Origin: Tractidigestivibacter scatoligenes
GTDB lineage: Bacteria > Actinomycetota > Coriobacteriia > Coriobacteriales > Atopobiaceae
DNA: 64,000 nt
Direction of reading: 5' to 3'
Assembly (NCBI RefSeq): GCF_001494635.1
Contig: NZ_LOJF01000001.1
Location: forward strand, 186,001 to 250,000
Shown: positions 8,375 to 20,240 of the stretch, in pieces
Position numbering within the stretch: position 1 is the first letter of the stretch
Layout: every line of letters starts with the position of its first letter
Translations under genes and position numbers: made by a program
The notes under the pieces: generated by a model
Database searches by the model: none
Seen by the model: the letters and a program-made list of their open reading frames with translations, nothing else
What the model was told of the DNA's origin: nothing

Positions 8375-9424
8375 CTACGGGCGAGAGGCATCTGCAAAAG
8401 GAGGAAGCGTCTCATGTTCCATCACGATATCGGCCCTATGCTTGCGAAGGGCATCCCAGGAGAATCGAGGTACAAGCTCGTCCGCCGAGACTTCCTCGCC
8501 CTTCTCTGCAAGCCCCACAAGGGAGGCAAGATACCCAATCACCTTGCGGGGAGAATAGCCATTCTCGCGAATAACGCCAAGGTCAAGGTCGTGGTCCCGC
8601 TTGGAGAGGCGCCGCCCGTCCGGGCCTACGAGGAGCGGAACATGGGCGTAGGAGGGGGAGGAAAACCCAAGCTTTCGCTGGAGGTACATCTGGCGCGGGA
8701 CCGACCCAAGCAGGTCGTGTCCGCGCACCACCTGCGTCACCCCTATAAGGGCGTCATCGACCACAACCGCAAGCTGGTAGGCAACAACCCCGTCACTTCT
8801 GCGCACCAAGAAGTCACCACATTCCCGCGCGAGAACCTCCGAGCAGGGGCCATAGACAATGTCGCAGAACGAGACAGTGCCGGTGGGGTCGTCCTCGTTG
8901 GGTACGCGCAGCCGAGTTGCGGGAGCCCGGAGCCTGGACTTCTCAGCTATCTCTTTGGGGGAGAGGTTCCTGCATGTGCCCTGGTAGACGTAGGTACCAT
9001 CGGAAGCGTGAGGCGCTGTTGCCGCGTGCAACTCGGATCGCGTGCAAAAGCAAGGATAGGTGAGGCCCTGCTCGCAAAGCTGCGCGATCGCCTTGGCATA
9101 CAAATCCCCGCGCTCGCTTTGGAAGTAGGGACCCTCGTCCCAGTCAAGGCCAAGCCAAGCGAGGTCGTCCATAAGAAGGCCGGCTACTGCGCGGTCCTGA
9201 GCCCGAGGGTCAAGGTCCTCTACTCGCATTATCATGCGACCGCCTGCGCTCCTCGCCGAGAGCCATGCCATGAGGGCCGAGAAGACGTTCCCCAGGTGCA
9301 TGCGTCCAGAGGGAGTTGGCGCAAAGCGACCAACTACCGGCTGGTTTGTCTGCGTGGCGCCAGACACTCCAGAAAACTCTGCGGCGTTCTGGGGGAGAGC
9401 TCCCGTGTTGACGCTATCGCACAT
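8375..9424 (-). CDS. gluQ: Glutamyl-Q tRNA(Asp) synthetase
   Basis: 349 residues. This is a truncated glutamyl-tRNA synthetase paralogue without the anticodon-binding domain; the family attaches glutamate to queuosine in tRNA-Asp. Seen here: FAPTPSGRMHLGN (HIGH-type signature, His43), the zinc-site residues CFC with Y and C further on (CFCTR...YVYQGTC), and RLSKRDHD as the KMSKS-type loop. The start is ATG 9424, preceded by GGAG at 8 nt; an in-frame TTG at 9439 is less likely. It overlaps the stop of the acetyltransferase gene by 11 nt, so the two are coupled. A leader of about 28 residues before the Rossmann fold is longer than usual. A tRNA-Asp gene lies at 62114. Confidence 0.88.
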   Translation of the reverse strand: MCDSVNTGALPQNAAEFSGVSGATQTNQPVVGRFAPTPSGRMHLGNVFSALMAWLSARSAGGRMIMRVEDLDPRAQDRAVAGLLMDDLAWLGLDWDEGPYFQSERGDLYAKAIAQLCEQGLTYPCFCTRSELHAATAPHASDGTYVYQGTCRNLSPKEIAEKSRLRAPATRLRVPNEDDPTGTVSFCDIVYGPCSEVLARECGDFLVRRSDGVVAYQLAVVVDDALIGVTQVVRGHDLLGSVPRQMYLQRKLGFSSPSYAHVPLLVGPDGRRLSKRDHDLDLGVIRENGYSPRKVIGYLASLVGLAEKGEEVSADELVPRFSWDALRKHRADIVMEHETLPPFADASRP

Positions 9425-10130
9425 CGCAAGGATCTCCAAGCAGTGCGCCGTAGAGGTAGACGTGGAATGGTTGGTCTCCCAGGCCCTCCGCTGCGATTGG
9501 CGTCTCTCTGGCAGCTATGCGCTCGAGGCCAAGGTGGTCGTAGAAGCCAAAGTCACAGCCGTCGTCGGTTGCAAGGAAGAAGCCCGCCGCCTCCTGGCTT
9601 TGCAGGTAGGCAACCACATCCGTGAGAAGGGCTTTCCCAATGCCATGGCCTTGGCACGCGGGATCAATTGCCAGAAGCGTGATTTCCCAGGCAGAACGGG
9701 CATCACGCTTCTTGAGAAACTCCTGCGTGAGGATCATTTCGGCAGTAACCGGAGCTAGGGACGCTCCAATGGCTGCTTCGTCGCTGGTCCCAATTGCCCA
9801 CGGAGTAACCTTTCGAAGGTGATCTCGATACCAGAGGGCACTCACGTCTGCGGCTGCTTTGACTTCGTGCGCCTCGGTGGGGGCGGCGGCAATGATTCCC
9901 GCAAAGCTCCCGTTGAGCATTGCGGCGCGTACGTACGTTGCGTGCTCGAGATGATGTGCAAGCTCAACCTTCTCGCAGGCACCCCGCCATGCGGCTGGTT
10001 CGTCTGGATACCAGGTCTTACCAACCAGCCTGGCTGCCGCCTCCAGTGCCGCCTCCGTTGGCTCTTCGAGCGTTAGCTCCTCTGACAGCTCGATTTTCTC
10101 GTCACACGTGCGTTCGTCACGCCGCGCCAT
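9414..10130 (-). CDS. GNAT-family N-acetyltransferase
   Basis: 238 residues from ATG 10130, chosen because GAGAGG stands 7 nt upstream; a longer frame to 10280 lacks such a site. The acetyl-CoA site is visible as ITLLAIDPACQGHGIGKALL (motif A, Q-x-x-G-x-G), followed by the C-terminal FGFYDHLGLERI pattern common in GNAT enzymes. The substrate is unknown. It is translationally coupled to gluQ; no functional link between them is known to me. It is divergent from the gene at 10333. Confidence 0.85.
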   Translation of the reverse strand: MARRDERTCDEKIELSEELTLEEPTEAALEAAARLVGKTWYPDEPAAWRGACEKVELAHHLEHATYVRAAMLNGSFAGIIAAAPTEAHEVKAAADVSALWYRDHLRKVTPWAIGTSDEAAIGASLAPVTAEMILTQEFLKKRDARSAWEITLLAIDPACQGHGIGKALLTDVVAYLQSQEAAGFFLATDDGCDFGFYDHLGLERIAARETPIAAEGLGDQPFHVYLYGALLGDPCDVR

Positions 10131-10332
10131 GATTCTTGCACCTCTCATATATCTCGCAGCTTGCATGCATATAGCGTCACATCTTCTCACAGTACCGCCA
10201 GCGGTGCATTGGGTACCATGCTCGGTGCAAGCCTTGGGCGCTCGCCGCGGGTGCACCGGGCGAGAAGCCCTTGGAACCACACGTCAAAGAGCTGTTTCGG
10301 CAATGCCAGCGCATGCCGGGAGGGTGGCAACA

Positions 10333-10992
10333 ATGAGCGACAATAAGGCAGAGCAGGACTTCACTTTGGGGCGCCCAGTTCTTGTGTGCCGGTGGCGTCT
10401 GGCCTCTGGCGGACTTCCCATGGAGAACCGCCACCTCCGCGCGCTCTCGAAGCGCGTGGTCAACGGACAGGCGGTCTCCACCCAGTTGGTTGCCTGGGCA
10501 AAGCAGCACATCGAGTGGACGCTGCGCGATGGCTCCGCACTCAATCCTGATGGCGTCCTCATGATTGTTCTGGACGAAAAGGGCCAGGCGGCCATGACCG
10601 TTGGTCCCTACGAGCCAATCGATTCGCCAACTGCGACAACCCTTGCAGACCGGGCGATAGAGTCTGCTCGAGAGGCCGAAGAGACCGGCGTGGCTCCCGA
10701 GACCCTTTGGGTTGCCCGCGGGGATACCCTCGTTTGTGGCATGGGTGCCGCAGAAGACGCGTCAGGCTCGGTCACGCTTGTGTGTGACCTCGCTAATACG
10801 GTTGGGATTACCGTAACACGCGAGCAGGGAATCGCCCAGGGACTTCTCGACAACACCCTTGTCTACGACGAGATCTTCCTTGTTTCTGATGAGCACGGCA
10901 TTGTGTGCGCCAGCGATGCGGCCGGCCCTCGGGGGGCCAAGCTTGCCGAGGGATATGAGCGTCTATTGGCAGCCCAAAAGAAAAAACGGTAA
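10333..10992 (+). CDS. Hypothetical protein, 219 residues
   Basis: I do not recognise a family. The start is ATG 10333 with GGGAGG 9 nt upstream; the open frame reaches back to 10108 but would overlap the divergent acetyltransferase. The protein appears soluble and alpha/beta. It contains PDGVLMIVLDEKGQAAMTVG, a long helix DRAIESAREAEETG, and a C-terminal stretch ending in a basic tail (AAQKKKR). Hydrophobic strands alternate with helices over its whole length, as in a single compact domain. It stands alone before the PFOR gene and has no visible cofactor motif. Confidence 0.65.
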   Translation: MSDNKAEQDFTLGRPVLVCRWRLASGGLPMENRHLRALSKRVVNGQAVSTQLVAWAKQHIEWTLRDGSALNPDGVLMIVLDEKGQAAMTVGPYEPIDSPTATTLADRAIESAREAEETGVAPETLWVARGDTLVCGMGAAEDASGSVTLVCDLANTVGITVTREQGIAQGLLDNTLVYDEIFLVSDEHGIVCASDAAGPRGAKLAEGYERLLAAQKKKR

Positions 10993-11352
10993 AAGCGTGC
11001 GATAGAGCGGTGGGCGGTCTTGTTTTGACGGTAAGCGGTAAGAAATTGCAGCTAATTCCTTATGCTCTCCAAGGGCCTTCTTGCATTCGCTTCGCCGTCA
11101 TTCGAAGCGTTGCCGCAGTTCAAGGAATCCCTAGTTAGAACAGGGTATTTAGCTGCTAAACAGTCGCGCTCCCTTGTCGCTCTCGCCAAACCCGTTGCCG
11201 TATTAAGGCGAGGGCGTTGCGGTATCATGAAGTCTGTCTGGGTAACTGCTTTGCGCGGTATTCAAGGCACAAGCCTCGGGGCCAGCTAGTCCCCGGGCCG
11301 CTAAGTTTGGCAACTACCGTCACGGCGGCGGCATTGCTGAGAAGGAGAGGAT
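10993..11352 (+). other. 360 bp leader/intergenic region before nifJ
   Basis: No gene. It holds the ribosome site AAGGAGAGG directly before nifJ and a box ACGGTAAGCGGTA at 11028-11040 that recurs nearly unchanged at 17879-17891. No riboswitch or convincing promoter was recognised; a long 5' leader is possible. Confidence 0.5.
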
Positions 11353-14907
<3,555 letters not shown>

Positions 14908-14949
14908 TGTCTGCCGAGTAATACCTGCTGTCGGCTAGTCCGTGCAGCG

Positions 14950-14986
14950 AAAGGGCCCCTGCCCAGCGGCAGGGGCCCTTTCTTGT
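14950..14986 (+). terminator. Terminator of nifJ
   Basis: Stem AAAGGGCCCCTGCC with GGCAGGGGCCCTTT (14 bp perfect, 4 nt loop), then TCTTGT. Confidence 0.92.
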
Positions 14987-15029
14987 GGGTATGTCACCGT
15001 GCCCGCTCCTTCTCGCCCTCCCTTTTTAT

Positions 15030-15116
15030 CCCTTTCTTTAGCGGTATTTGAGAATTGCGCCACTCATCAACTGGGCAAACATGGAGCCGGATTCTCAAAT
15101 ACCGCTAAAGAAAGGG
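15030..15116. repeat. Perfect 26 bp inverted repeat with 35 nt spacer
   Basis: Arms 15030-15055 and 15091-15116 are exact reverse complements (core CTTTAGCGGTATTTGAGAAT). The spacer holds no gene. Possible explanations are a cruciform or hairpin element, or the remains of a small non-autonomous mobile element. It abuts the polypurine tract that follows. Confidence 0.85.
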
Positions 15117-15126
15117 AAGAGGCAGC

Positions 15127-15205
15127 AGAAAGGGGGGAGAGGAGAGGGGAGAGGAGAGAGGAGAGGGGAGAGGAGGGGGGAGAGGAGGGGGGAGAGGAGA
15201 GGGGG
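15127..15205. repeat. 79 nt uninterrupted polypurine tract with mirror symmetry
   Basis: Only A and G occur on the plus strand for 79 nt, built from GAGAGGAG and GAGGGG units. Positions 15146-15168 form a perfect 23 nt mirror repeat, a pattern that can adopt intramolecular triplex DNA. It is in the untranslated region 110 bp before the glycosyltransferase. The rest of 14987-15314 shows no gene. Confidence 0.85.
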
Positions 15206-15314
15206 CAGAGAGGGGCATTGGTTGTCCGGGCGGACAGGGGGCCGCCCACGTGCGGTACCATGGAACCACCGCTGCGCAAAGCTGCGATCATCGTTCGTTC
15301 AACCGGAGGCTGCC

Positions 15315-16538
15315 GTGAATCCCGTCATCGTGATCCCCTCGTACTGGGCCGAGAGCCAGTCTCACGGCCGGCTGGGAGAACGCGGCTCCTACGACTACTC
15401 CACGCCCATCACCAAGCCGCTGCCAGAACTTGAAATGTGTCTCTCGTCACTTGAGCAGGTGCGAGGCGTGGACCGCGTGATTGTGCTTCTCGTCGCGGCA
15501 CCATCGTGTGCCAAAGCAGCCCGCGCTCGCGTGAACTCCGTCTGCCGCAACCACATGGACCTGAACCCCGTTGTCATTGGCGACGAGGAAGCTGCCGCAG
15601 TCCAGGAGCAGTGCGCCGGCATGTACGCCAAGCTGCAGGGAGACCCCATAGCGCTTCGCGGCTGTGGCGCCATACGCAACATGGGGCTGGCTGTGGCCTC
15701 GGCATTTGGCCACGATGCCGTGGTCTTTATGGACGATGATGAGGTGGCTCTCAACGAGGACTACCTCATCGACGCTGTCTACGGTCTGGACTCCCTCACC
15801 CGCCAGAACCTCCCCATCCTTGCCAAGAGCGGCTGCTACGTGGACGTGCGCAGCTCCCCCTACGCGCCGGTCCAGAAGGAGTGGTGCGAGCAGCTGTGGT
15901 CCAAGCACGCGGGCTTCAATGAGATGATGAAGCGCTACCTCACCTCGCCCACCCGCATACTCCGCTCGAGCTACCTCTGCGGCGGTTGCTGCTCCATCCA
16001 CGCCTCTGCCTTCACGCGGGTTCCCTTCGATCCCTACATCACGCGCGGAGAAGACCTCGACTATCTCCTCGACCTGCGCGCCAATGGCATCGACGTGTGG
16101 TTTGACAACACATGGCACGTGCGCATGCAGCCGCCCGAGGAGATGGCGCCCACGCCCTCCATCTTCATGCAGGACGTCTACCGCTGGTTTTACGAATACC
16201 GCAAGCTCGAGGCCATGAACGCCCGCCGCGACCTGCGTACCGTTACACCCGAATCGCTCATGCCGTACCCCGGCCCGTGGCTTACCCCACAGGTGCGTTC
16301 ACGCGTGAGGGCAACGGCCGCCCGCCGCGCCCTTGTGGGGCGCGACCGTGCCGACAACCTGCGCATCCTTCGCACCGGTTGCCGCGAGGCGGATAGGTAC
16401 GCGCAGGAGGCCTCTACACGCTACCTCTCGTTTGCAACCATCTGGCCAAGTATCGCCTCGTCTATCTGGAACAGTCGCTATCTCCAGCGTGAGCTCCTGA
16501 GCACAGGCACGCCCGCGAAAGGAAGCTCGCATGAGTGA
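15315..16538 (+). CDS. GT-A fold glycosyltransferase (family 2-like)
   Basis: 407 residues from GTG 15315, selected because GGAGG lies 5 nt upstream. A longer frame to 15048 would translate the polypurine tract into Gly-Glu-Arg repeats and was rejected. The N-terminal strand VNPVIVIPSYW is followed by an acceptor/sugar-nucleotide domain with GCGAIRNMGLAVAS and VVFMDDDEVALNEDYL, the metal-binding DxD of GT-A enzymes. GEDLDYLLDLRANG fits the catalytic-base region. No membrane segment is evident. The substrate is unknown. It overlaps the sensor-kinase gene by 8 nt, so a cell-surface glycan role under the same control is plausible but inferred. Confidence 0.8.
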   Translation: MNPVIVIPSYWAESQSHGRLGERGSYDYSTPITKPLPELEMCLSSLEQVRGVDRVIVLLVAAPSCAKAARARVNSVCRNHMDLNPVVIGDEEAAAVQEQCAGMYAKLQGDPIALRGCGAIRNMGLAVASAFGHDAVVFMDDDEVALNEDYLIDAVYGLDSLTRQNLPILAKSGCYVDVRSSPYAPVQKEWCEQLWSKHAGFNEMMKRYLTSPTRILRSSYLCGGCCSIHASAFTRVPFDPYITRGEDLDYLLDLRANGIDVWFDNTWHVRMQPPEEMAPTPSIFMQDVYRWFYEYRKLEAMNARRDLRTVTPESLMPYPGPWLTPQVRSRVRATAARRALVGRDRADNLRILRTGCREADRYAQEASTRYLSFATIWPSIASSIWNSRYLQRELLSTGTPAKGSSHE

Positions 16539-17871
16539 TCGCTCGACCTCGCTCTCTCCAAACTCGGTGAACGTTATTCTCAGCGCCGTGACCGCCGCGC
16601 TGCTCCTCCTTGTTGCCTGGGGCGTTGCAGAGGGCAACGTGATTGCGTCCATGCTCTCGGGCGCGGGACTTGCCGTGGTGATTGTTTCCTTTGGCACCAT
16701 CAACTTGGTGCCAGACACCATGCGTGCCGAGGCGACCGAGAGAACCCTTGCCATTGCCTCCGAGACGCTTCGCAGCTGCAACCATGGCCTCACGCCGGAT
16801 AACGCAGCACACATCTGCAGACTGCTCCTTCCCGAGACGGCAGCCGTTGGCATAGCCGTCACCAACACAAAGAAGGTCCTTGCCTACGAGGGCGAGCATG
16901 GCGTGGGGACGGCCCCGGGCAGCGAGAACACGGTACCCACGCTTGAGGTCCTCGAGAGCAAGCGCATGGAGACCTTCGTCTCGATGGACGATGGCGACCA
17001 GACCACGCGTCACTTCAACCTGGTGCAGAACCGCTCTGGGCGCACGTTTGGCATCATCGTGCCGCTCCTCGTGCAGGATGAGCCCATGGGTACCATCAAG
17101 CTCTACTACCGCAGCGGCACAGACATCGACCGTACGCAGCTGGCCATTGCGAAGGGCTTCGGAGAGCTTCTCTCGACGCAGCTCTCGTCTTACGAGCTGG
17201 ACCGGCAGGCCGAGCTTCTCGCCCGTGCGGAGGTAAAGGCACTCCAGGCGCAGATCAACCCGCACTTCCTCTTCAACACCCTCAACACCATCGCATCGCT
17301 CACGCGCACCAATCCAACCAAGGCACGTGACCTTCTCCGCGAGTTCTCGGTTTTCTACCGCCGCACGCTTGAGGGGTCTGACCAGCTTATCCCACTCTCG
17401 CGCGAGCTGGAGCAGACGCGCCGCTACCTCAAGATTGAGAAGGCGCGCTTTGGCGAGGACCGCATTGTGGAGGAGGAGTTTGTGGAGCCTGGCTGCGAGA
17501 GCCTCCCCGTGCCCTCGTTTCTGGTGCAGCCCATCGTGGAGAACTCCGTGCGTCACGCCATGCGCGAGGAAGGTGCCCTTCACATAGACATCCACGTTGC
17601 CGTGGACGGCAATGACGTGCTGGTAGCGGTGGCAGACGATGGCCTGGGAATGGACCAGCAGACGGCAGACAAGCTACTTGCCGCGGCCTCTAAGCCCAGT
17701 GGCGAGGAGAAGGGGACGGGCATCGCCCTCAAGAACGTTGCCGAGCGCGTGGAGCGCTTCTACGGCACCGGCTCGGGCGTGGAGATTATCTCCAAGCCTG
17801 GAGAGGGGACCTGCGTGACCCTGCGACTGGGCGAGGCGGCCCTGACGTTGCATAACGGGTCCAAGGGGTAG
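16531..17871 (+). CDS. LytS-type sensor histidine kinase with GAF-like domain
   Basis: 446 residues. Two hydrophobic helices at about 13-34 and 36-58 anchor it to the membrane with almost no extracellular loop. A GAF-like sensor region (about 75-220) follows. The His_kinase domain has the LytS/YehU hallmark QAQINPHFLFNTLNTI with the phospho-accepting His, and the C-terminal ATPase has VENSVRHAM, DDGLGM and GTGIALKNVAERV. It should phosphorylate the LytTR regulator 85 bp downstream. The start ATG lies within the end of the glycosyltransferase gene, whose reading frame stops at 16538. The lack of a large external domain suggests it senses a cytoplasmic or membrane signal. Confidence 0.9.
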   Translation: MSDRSTSLSPNSVNVILSAVTAALLLLVAWGVAEGNVIASMLSGAGLAVVIVSFGTINLVPDTMRAEATERTLAIASETLRSCNHGLTPDNAAHICRLLLPETAAVGIAVTNTKKVLAYEGEHGVGTAPGSENTVPTLEVLESKRMETFVSMDDGDQTTRHFNLVQNRSGRTFGIIVPLLVQDEPMGTIKLYYRSGTDIDRTQLAIAKGFGELLSTQLSSYELDRQAELLARAEVKALQAQINPHFLFNTLNTIASLTRTNPTKARDLLREFSVFYRRTLEGSDQLIPLSRELEQTRRYLKIEKARFGEDRIVEEEFVEPGCESLPVPSFLVQPIVENSVRHAMREEGALHIDIHVAVDGNDVLVAVADDGLGMDQQTADKLLAAASKPSGEEKGTGIALKNVAERVERFYGTGSGVEIISKPGEGTCVTLRLGEAALTLHNGSKG

Positions 17872-17956
17872 CATACTAACGGTAAACGGTAGGCAAAGAT
17901 GCTTCTTTGCGTGTCTGCGGCGGGATGTGTGCCGCAGCGGAAGGTAGGTTGTTGCA

Positions 17957-18676
17957 ATGCTGCGTGCGATGATTGTCGATGACGAGGCTCCCGCCCGTTC
18001 CGAGCTGCGTTACCTCCTCGAGGAGACCGGGCGCGTGGATGCCATCACCGAGGCGTCAAGCGCACGCGAAGCGGTAGAGCGGCTCATGGAGGCACGCGCA
18101 GACGTCATCTTCCTGGACGTCTCTATGCCCAAGACCAACGGCATGCAGCTTGCGGAGGCACTCCACAAGCTCAAGAACCCGCCCGCCGTTGTCTTTGTGA
18201 CTGCCTACAGCGAGTATGCGCTTGAGGCCTTTGACGTGGACGCCATCGACTACCTCATGAAGCCGGTGGAGACGGACCGTCTTAACCAGGCCCTGGACAA
18301 GGTCCAGTCGCGCGTCAAGCCACAGCCGCAGTCCCACTCCTCGGTTGAGCGCATCCCCGTGGTGAAGAGTGGCCGCAAGGTCCTTGTGCCCATCGACCAG
18401 ATTCGCTACATCGAGGCCAAGGACGACTACTCCTGCATCTACACGGATGACGACCGCTACCTCTCCACCATCTCGCTTGCCAAGCTCGAGCAGAAGCTCG
18501 CGCCGCATGGCTTCTTCCGCGTGCACCGCGGCTACATCGTGAACCTCGAGTACGTCGAGGACGTAGAGGTCGTGTCCAGCGGCATACTCCAGCTTGGCAT
18601 CAACGGCATTGAGGGCAAGAAGATCTCGGTCTCGCGCCGTCGCGTGGTTGCCCTCAAGCGCGCACTTGGACTGTAG
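17957..18676 (+). CDS. LytTR-family response regulator
   Basis: 239 residues. The receiver domain (1-120) has DDEAPARSEL, the phospho-acceptor Asp in VIFLDVSMP, and the switch residues VTAYSEYAL and KPVE. The LytTR DNA-binding domain (about 135-239) has IRYIEAKDDYSCIYT and FFRVHRGYIVNL. It is the probable partner of the LytS-type kinase just upstream. ACGGTAAACGGTA at 17879-17891, between the two genes, is a candidate regulatory box. LytTR regulators with this architecture often control cell-wall or surface genes; the targets here are unknown. Confidence 0.92.
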   Translation: MLRAMIVDDEAPARSELRYLLEETGRVDAITEASSAREAVERLMEARADVIFLDVSMPKTNGMQLAEALHKLKNPPAVVFVTAYSEYALEAFDVDAIDYLMKPVETDRLNQALDKVQSRVKPQPQSHSSVERIPVVKSGRKVLVPIDQIRYIEAKDDYSCIYTDDDRYLSTISLAKLEQKLAPHGFFRVHRGYIVNLEYVEDVEVVSSGILQLGINGIEGKKISVSRRRVVALKRALGL

Positions 18677-18704
18677 AGGCCTAGTGGGTAGCGAGGCAGC
18701 ACGG

Positions 18705-19166
18705 ATGCGCTACGACATCATCTCGGACACGCACGGATACCTCTCCAAGAGGCTGCTCGACCAGCTCCAAGGTGCGGACACCATAGTTCATGCGGGCGAC
18801 ATCTGCTCTGCCTCGGACTACCGTACGCTTAGCCAGATAGCCCCGGTCCAGCTGTGCCTAGGCAACAACGACTGGTCCTACGACTTTGGCCCCGAGGTCA
18901 AGCGCGTCAAGATCTTCTTCTCGAGCGGGTTGCGCTGGGAGGTCTGCCATTACCGCGAGCGGCTAGACCTCAAGCTCTGCGACATTGCCATCTGCGGCCA
19001 CACGCATCGCCCGTTCGTCGAGAAGGACCGTGCAACTGGCGTGCTGATGATGAATCCCGGAAGCCCCACCTACCCGCGCTCCGGCGGCCCCAGCATGGGA
19101 CGCATCATCTGCGAGGAAGGCAAGGTCGTCTCGGCTCGCATCATTCCTTTGGAAGAGGCCGAGTAA
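18705..19166 (+). CDS. YfcE/MJ0936-type metallophosphoesterase
   Basis: 153 residues. The metal-ligand motifs of calcineurin-like phosphoesterases are complete: SDTHG (residues 7-11), HAGDIC, GNND and GHTHRP. Members of this small cytoplasmic family hydrolyse phosphodiesters such as 2',3'-cNMPs in vitro; the true substrate is unclear. ATG 18705 has GCGAGG 8 nt upstream; an open frame reaching further back overlaps the regulator gene and was rejected. It follows the LytTR gene by 28 nt, so it may be the last gene of the glycosyltransferase-kinase-regulator transcript. Confidence 0.88.
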   Translation: MRYDIISDTHGYLSKRLLDQLQGADTIVHAGDICSASDYRTLSQIAPVQLCLGNNDWSYDFGPEVKRVKIFFSSGLRWEVCHYRERLDLKLCDIAICGHTHRPFVEKDRATGVLMMNPGSPTYPRSGGPSMGRIICEEGKVVSARIIPLEEAE

Positions 19167-19202
19167 GGCGCGCGTTCCGAAAAGGTCGGAGGCCGTGGGT
19201 GG

Positions 19203-20057
19203 CTACAGCTGGTTTGCTGAGGACGTGGCTTCGCTGGTCGTGGGTTCCCCCGTCGCCTGGGCATGAGCTGCCGGCGCGTCGTTGTAAGGGTTGACCTCCA
19301 TTGCCTCGCGAAGCTGGTGCCTCACGGCTGTACGGCGCTTAACCGGAACGTAGATTTGCTCTCCGTTTGACATGGTGATCTTGCTGCTCGACATGGACGT
19401 GACGAGCTTGGCGTTGATCGCAAAGCTGCGGTGCACGCGCACAAACGTGGCTGGAAGCCTGTCCAGCATTGCAGAAAGCGAACTTCTGGTGCGAAACGTT
19501 TCTCTCAGCAGGTGAACATCCACGTACTGGTGGGCTGCCTCGAGGTACACAACGGCGTCGGGATGCACTGCGTGAGAAACTCCCCCGATGTCACGGATGT
19601 AGATGAGCGAAGCATACTCGGGAACTCTGGTGTCAGCAGAGTCGAGCAGCGAGTTGATTGGAATAAACGAATTGCTGCGCTTCTCGATCGGTGGAATCGA
19701 GAAGTGCATGTGAACGAGCTGGGGTTTCTCGGGAGTGCTGGTGCTCCAAACGAGCGTTGCGCGTGGGGACACCGTAAGATGCCTTTCGCCCGAGGCGCTC
19801 CCAATGAACACCACGGAGGTCTCGCCGTTTTGAAAGACCAGAACGGGGCAGCCAAACGAGAGGTCCAGCTTGGTGATGAGCGGTGCCATCCTAGAGAAGT
19901 AGTCCATGAATGCGTGCATGCCGGCCGTGCTCCCCTTGCCAAAGGGCTCCACAAAGGTGAAGCCATCTGCGAGGTAAGGGGCGCACTGCTCGGGGATTCC
20001 CGACGTACACGAGACAAGTACCAGGGTACTCAGGTCAAGCACGCTATGGACTGTCAT
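19203..20057 (-). CDS. LytTR transcription regulator with N-terminal NTF2/SnoaL-like domain
   Basis: 284 residues from ATG 20057 (or GTG 20060); GAGAGGGG lies 7 nt before the GTG. The N-terminal 125 residues look like a SnoaL/NTF2-type fold: helix, then YLADGFTFVEPFGKG, and strands TSVVFIGSASGERHLTVSPRAT and PQLVHMHFSIPP. They replace the usual receiver domain, so it is a one-component regulator that may bind a small ligand. The LytTR DNA-binding domain (about 155-255) has VVYLEAAHQYVDVHLL and FVRVHRSFAINAKLV. The tail is Ala/Thr-rich. It is divergent from the pilus operon across an AT-rich 640 bp spacer with repeated CATAAAT boxes, so it is the prime candidate for pilus control. Confidence 0.8.
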   Translation of the reverse strand: MTVHSVLDLSTLVLVSCTSGIPEQCAPYLADGFTFVEPFGKGSTAGMHAFMDYFSRMAPLITKLDLSFGCPVLVFQNGETSVVFIGSASGERHLTVSPRATLVWSTSTPEKPQLVHMHFSIPPIEKRSNSFIPINSLLDSADTRVPEYASLIYIRDIGGVSHAVHPDAVVYLEAAHQYVDVHLLRETFRTRSSLSAMLDRLPATFVRVHRSFAINAKLVTSMSSSKITMSNGEQIYVPVKRRTAVRHQLREAMEVNPYNDAPAAHAQATGEPTTSEATSSANQL

Positions 20058-20086
20058 CACGAGCTCACCCCTCTCCAAGTGCAAGA

Positions 20087-20240
20087 CATAAATATGCATT
20101 GCATAAATGTTTATCAGCGCTACCGGAAGTTGCGTTGACCCAGTGTATGACATGAAGCGTCACAGTAGGTGAGAATGGGAAAATAAGACCTAACTACTAC
20201 CCCTTAAGACCATAAATAACCCATTTGCCCACATAAATAC
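20087..20240. promoter_or_regulatory. Four CATAAAT boxes: candidate LytTR operator
   Basis: CATAAAT occurs at 20087, 20102, 20211 and 20232. The last two, within similar 10 bp contexts (CCATAAATAA and ACATAAATAC), are 21 bp apart, which is the two-turn spacing typical of LytTR direct-repeat sites. They lie between the LytTR gene and the pilus operon. Confidence 0.45.

Noticed and set aside
15048-15314. N-terminal extension of the glycosyltransferase with Gly-Glu-Arg-Arg repeats
   Set aside because: It is only a translation of the polypurine tract. A good ribosome site precedes GTG 15315, where the fold begins.
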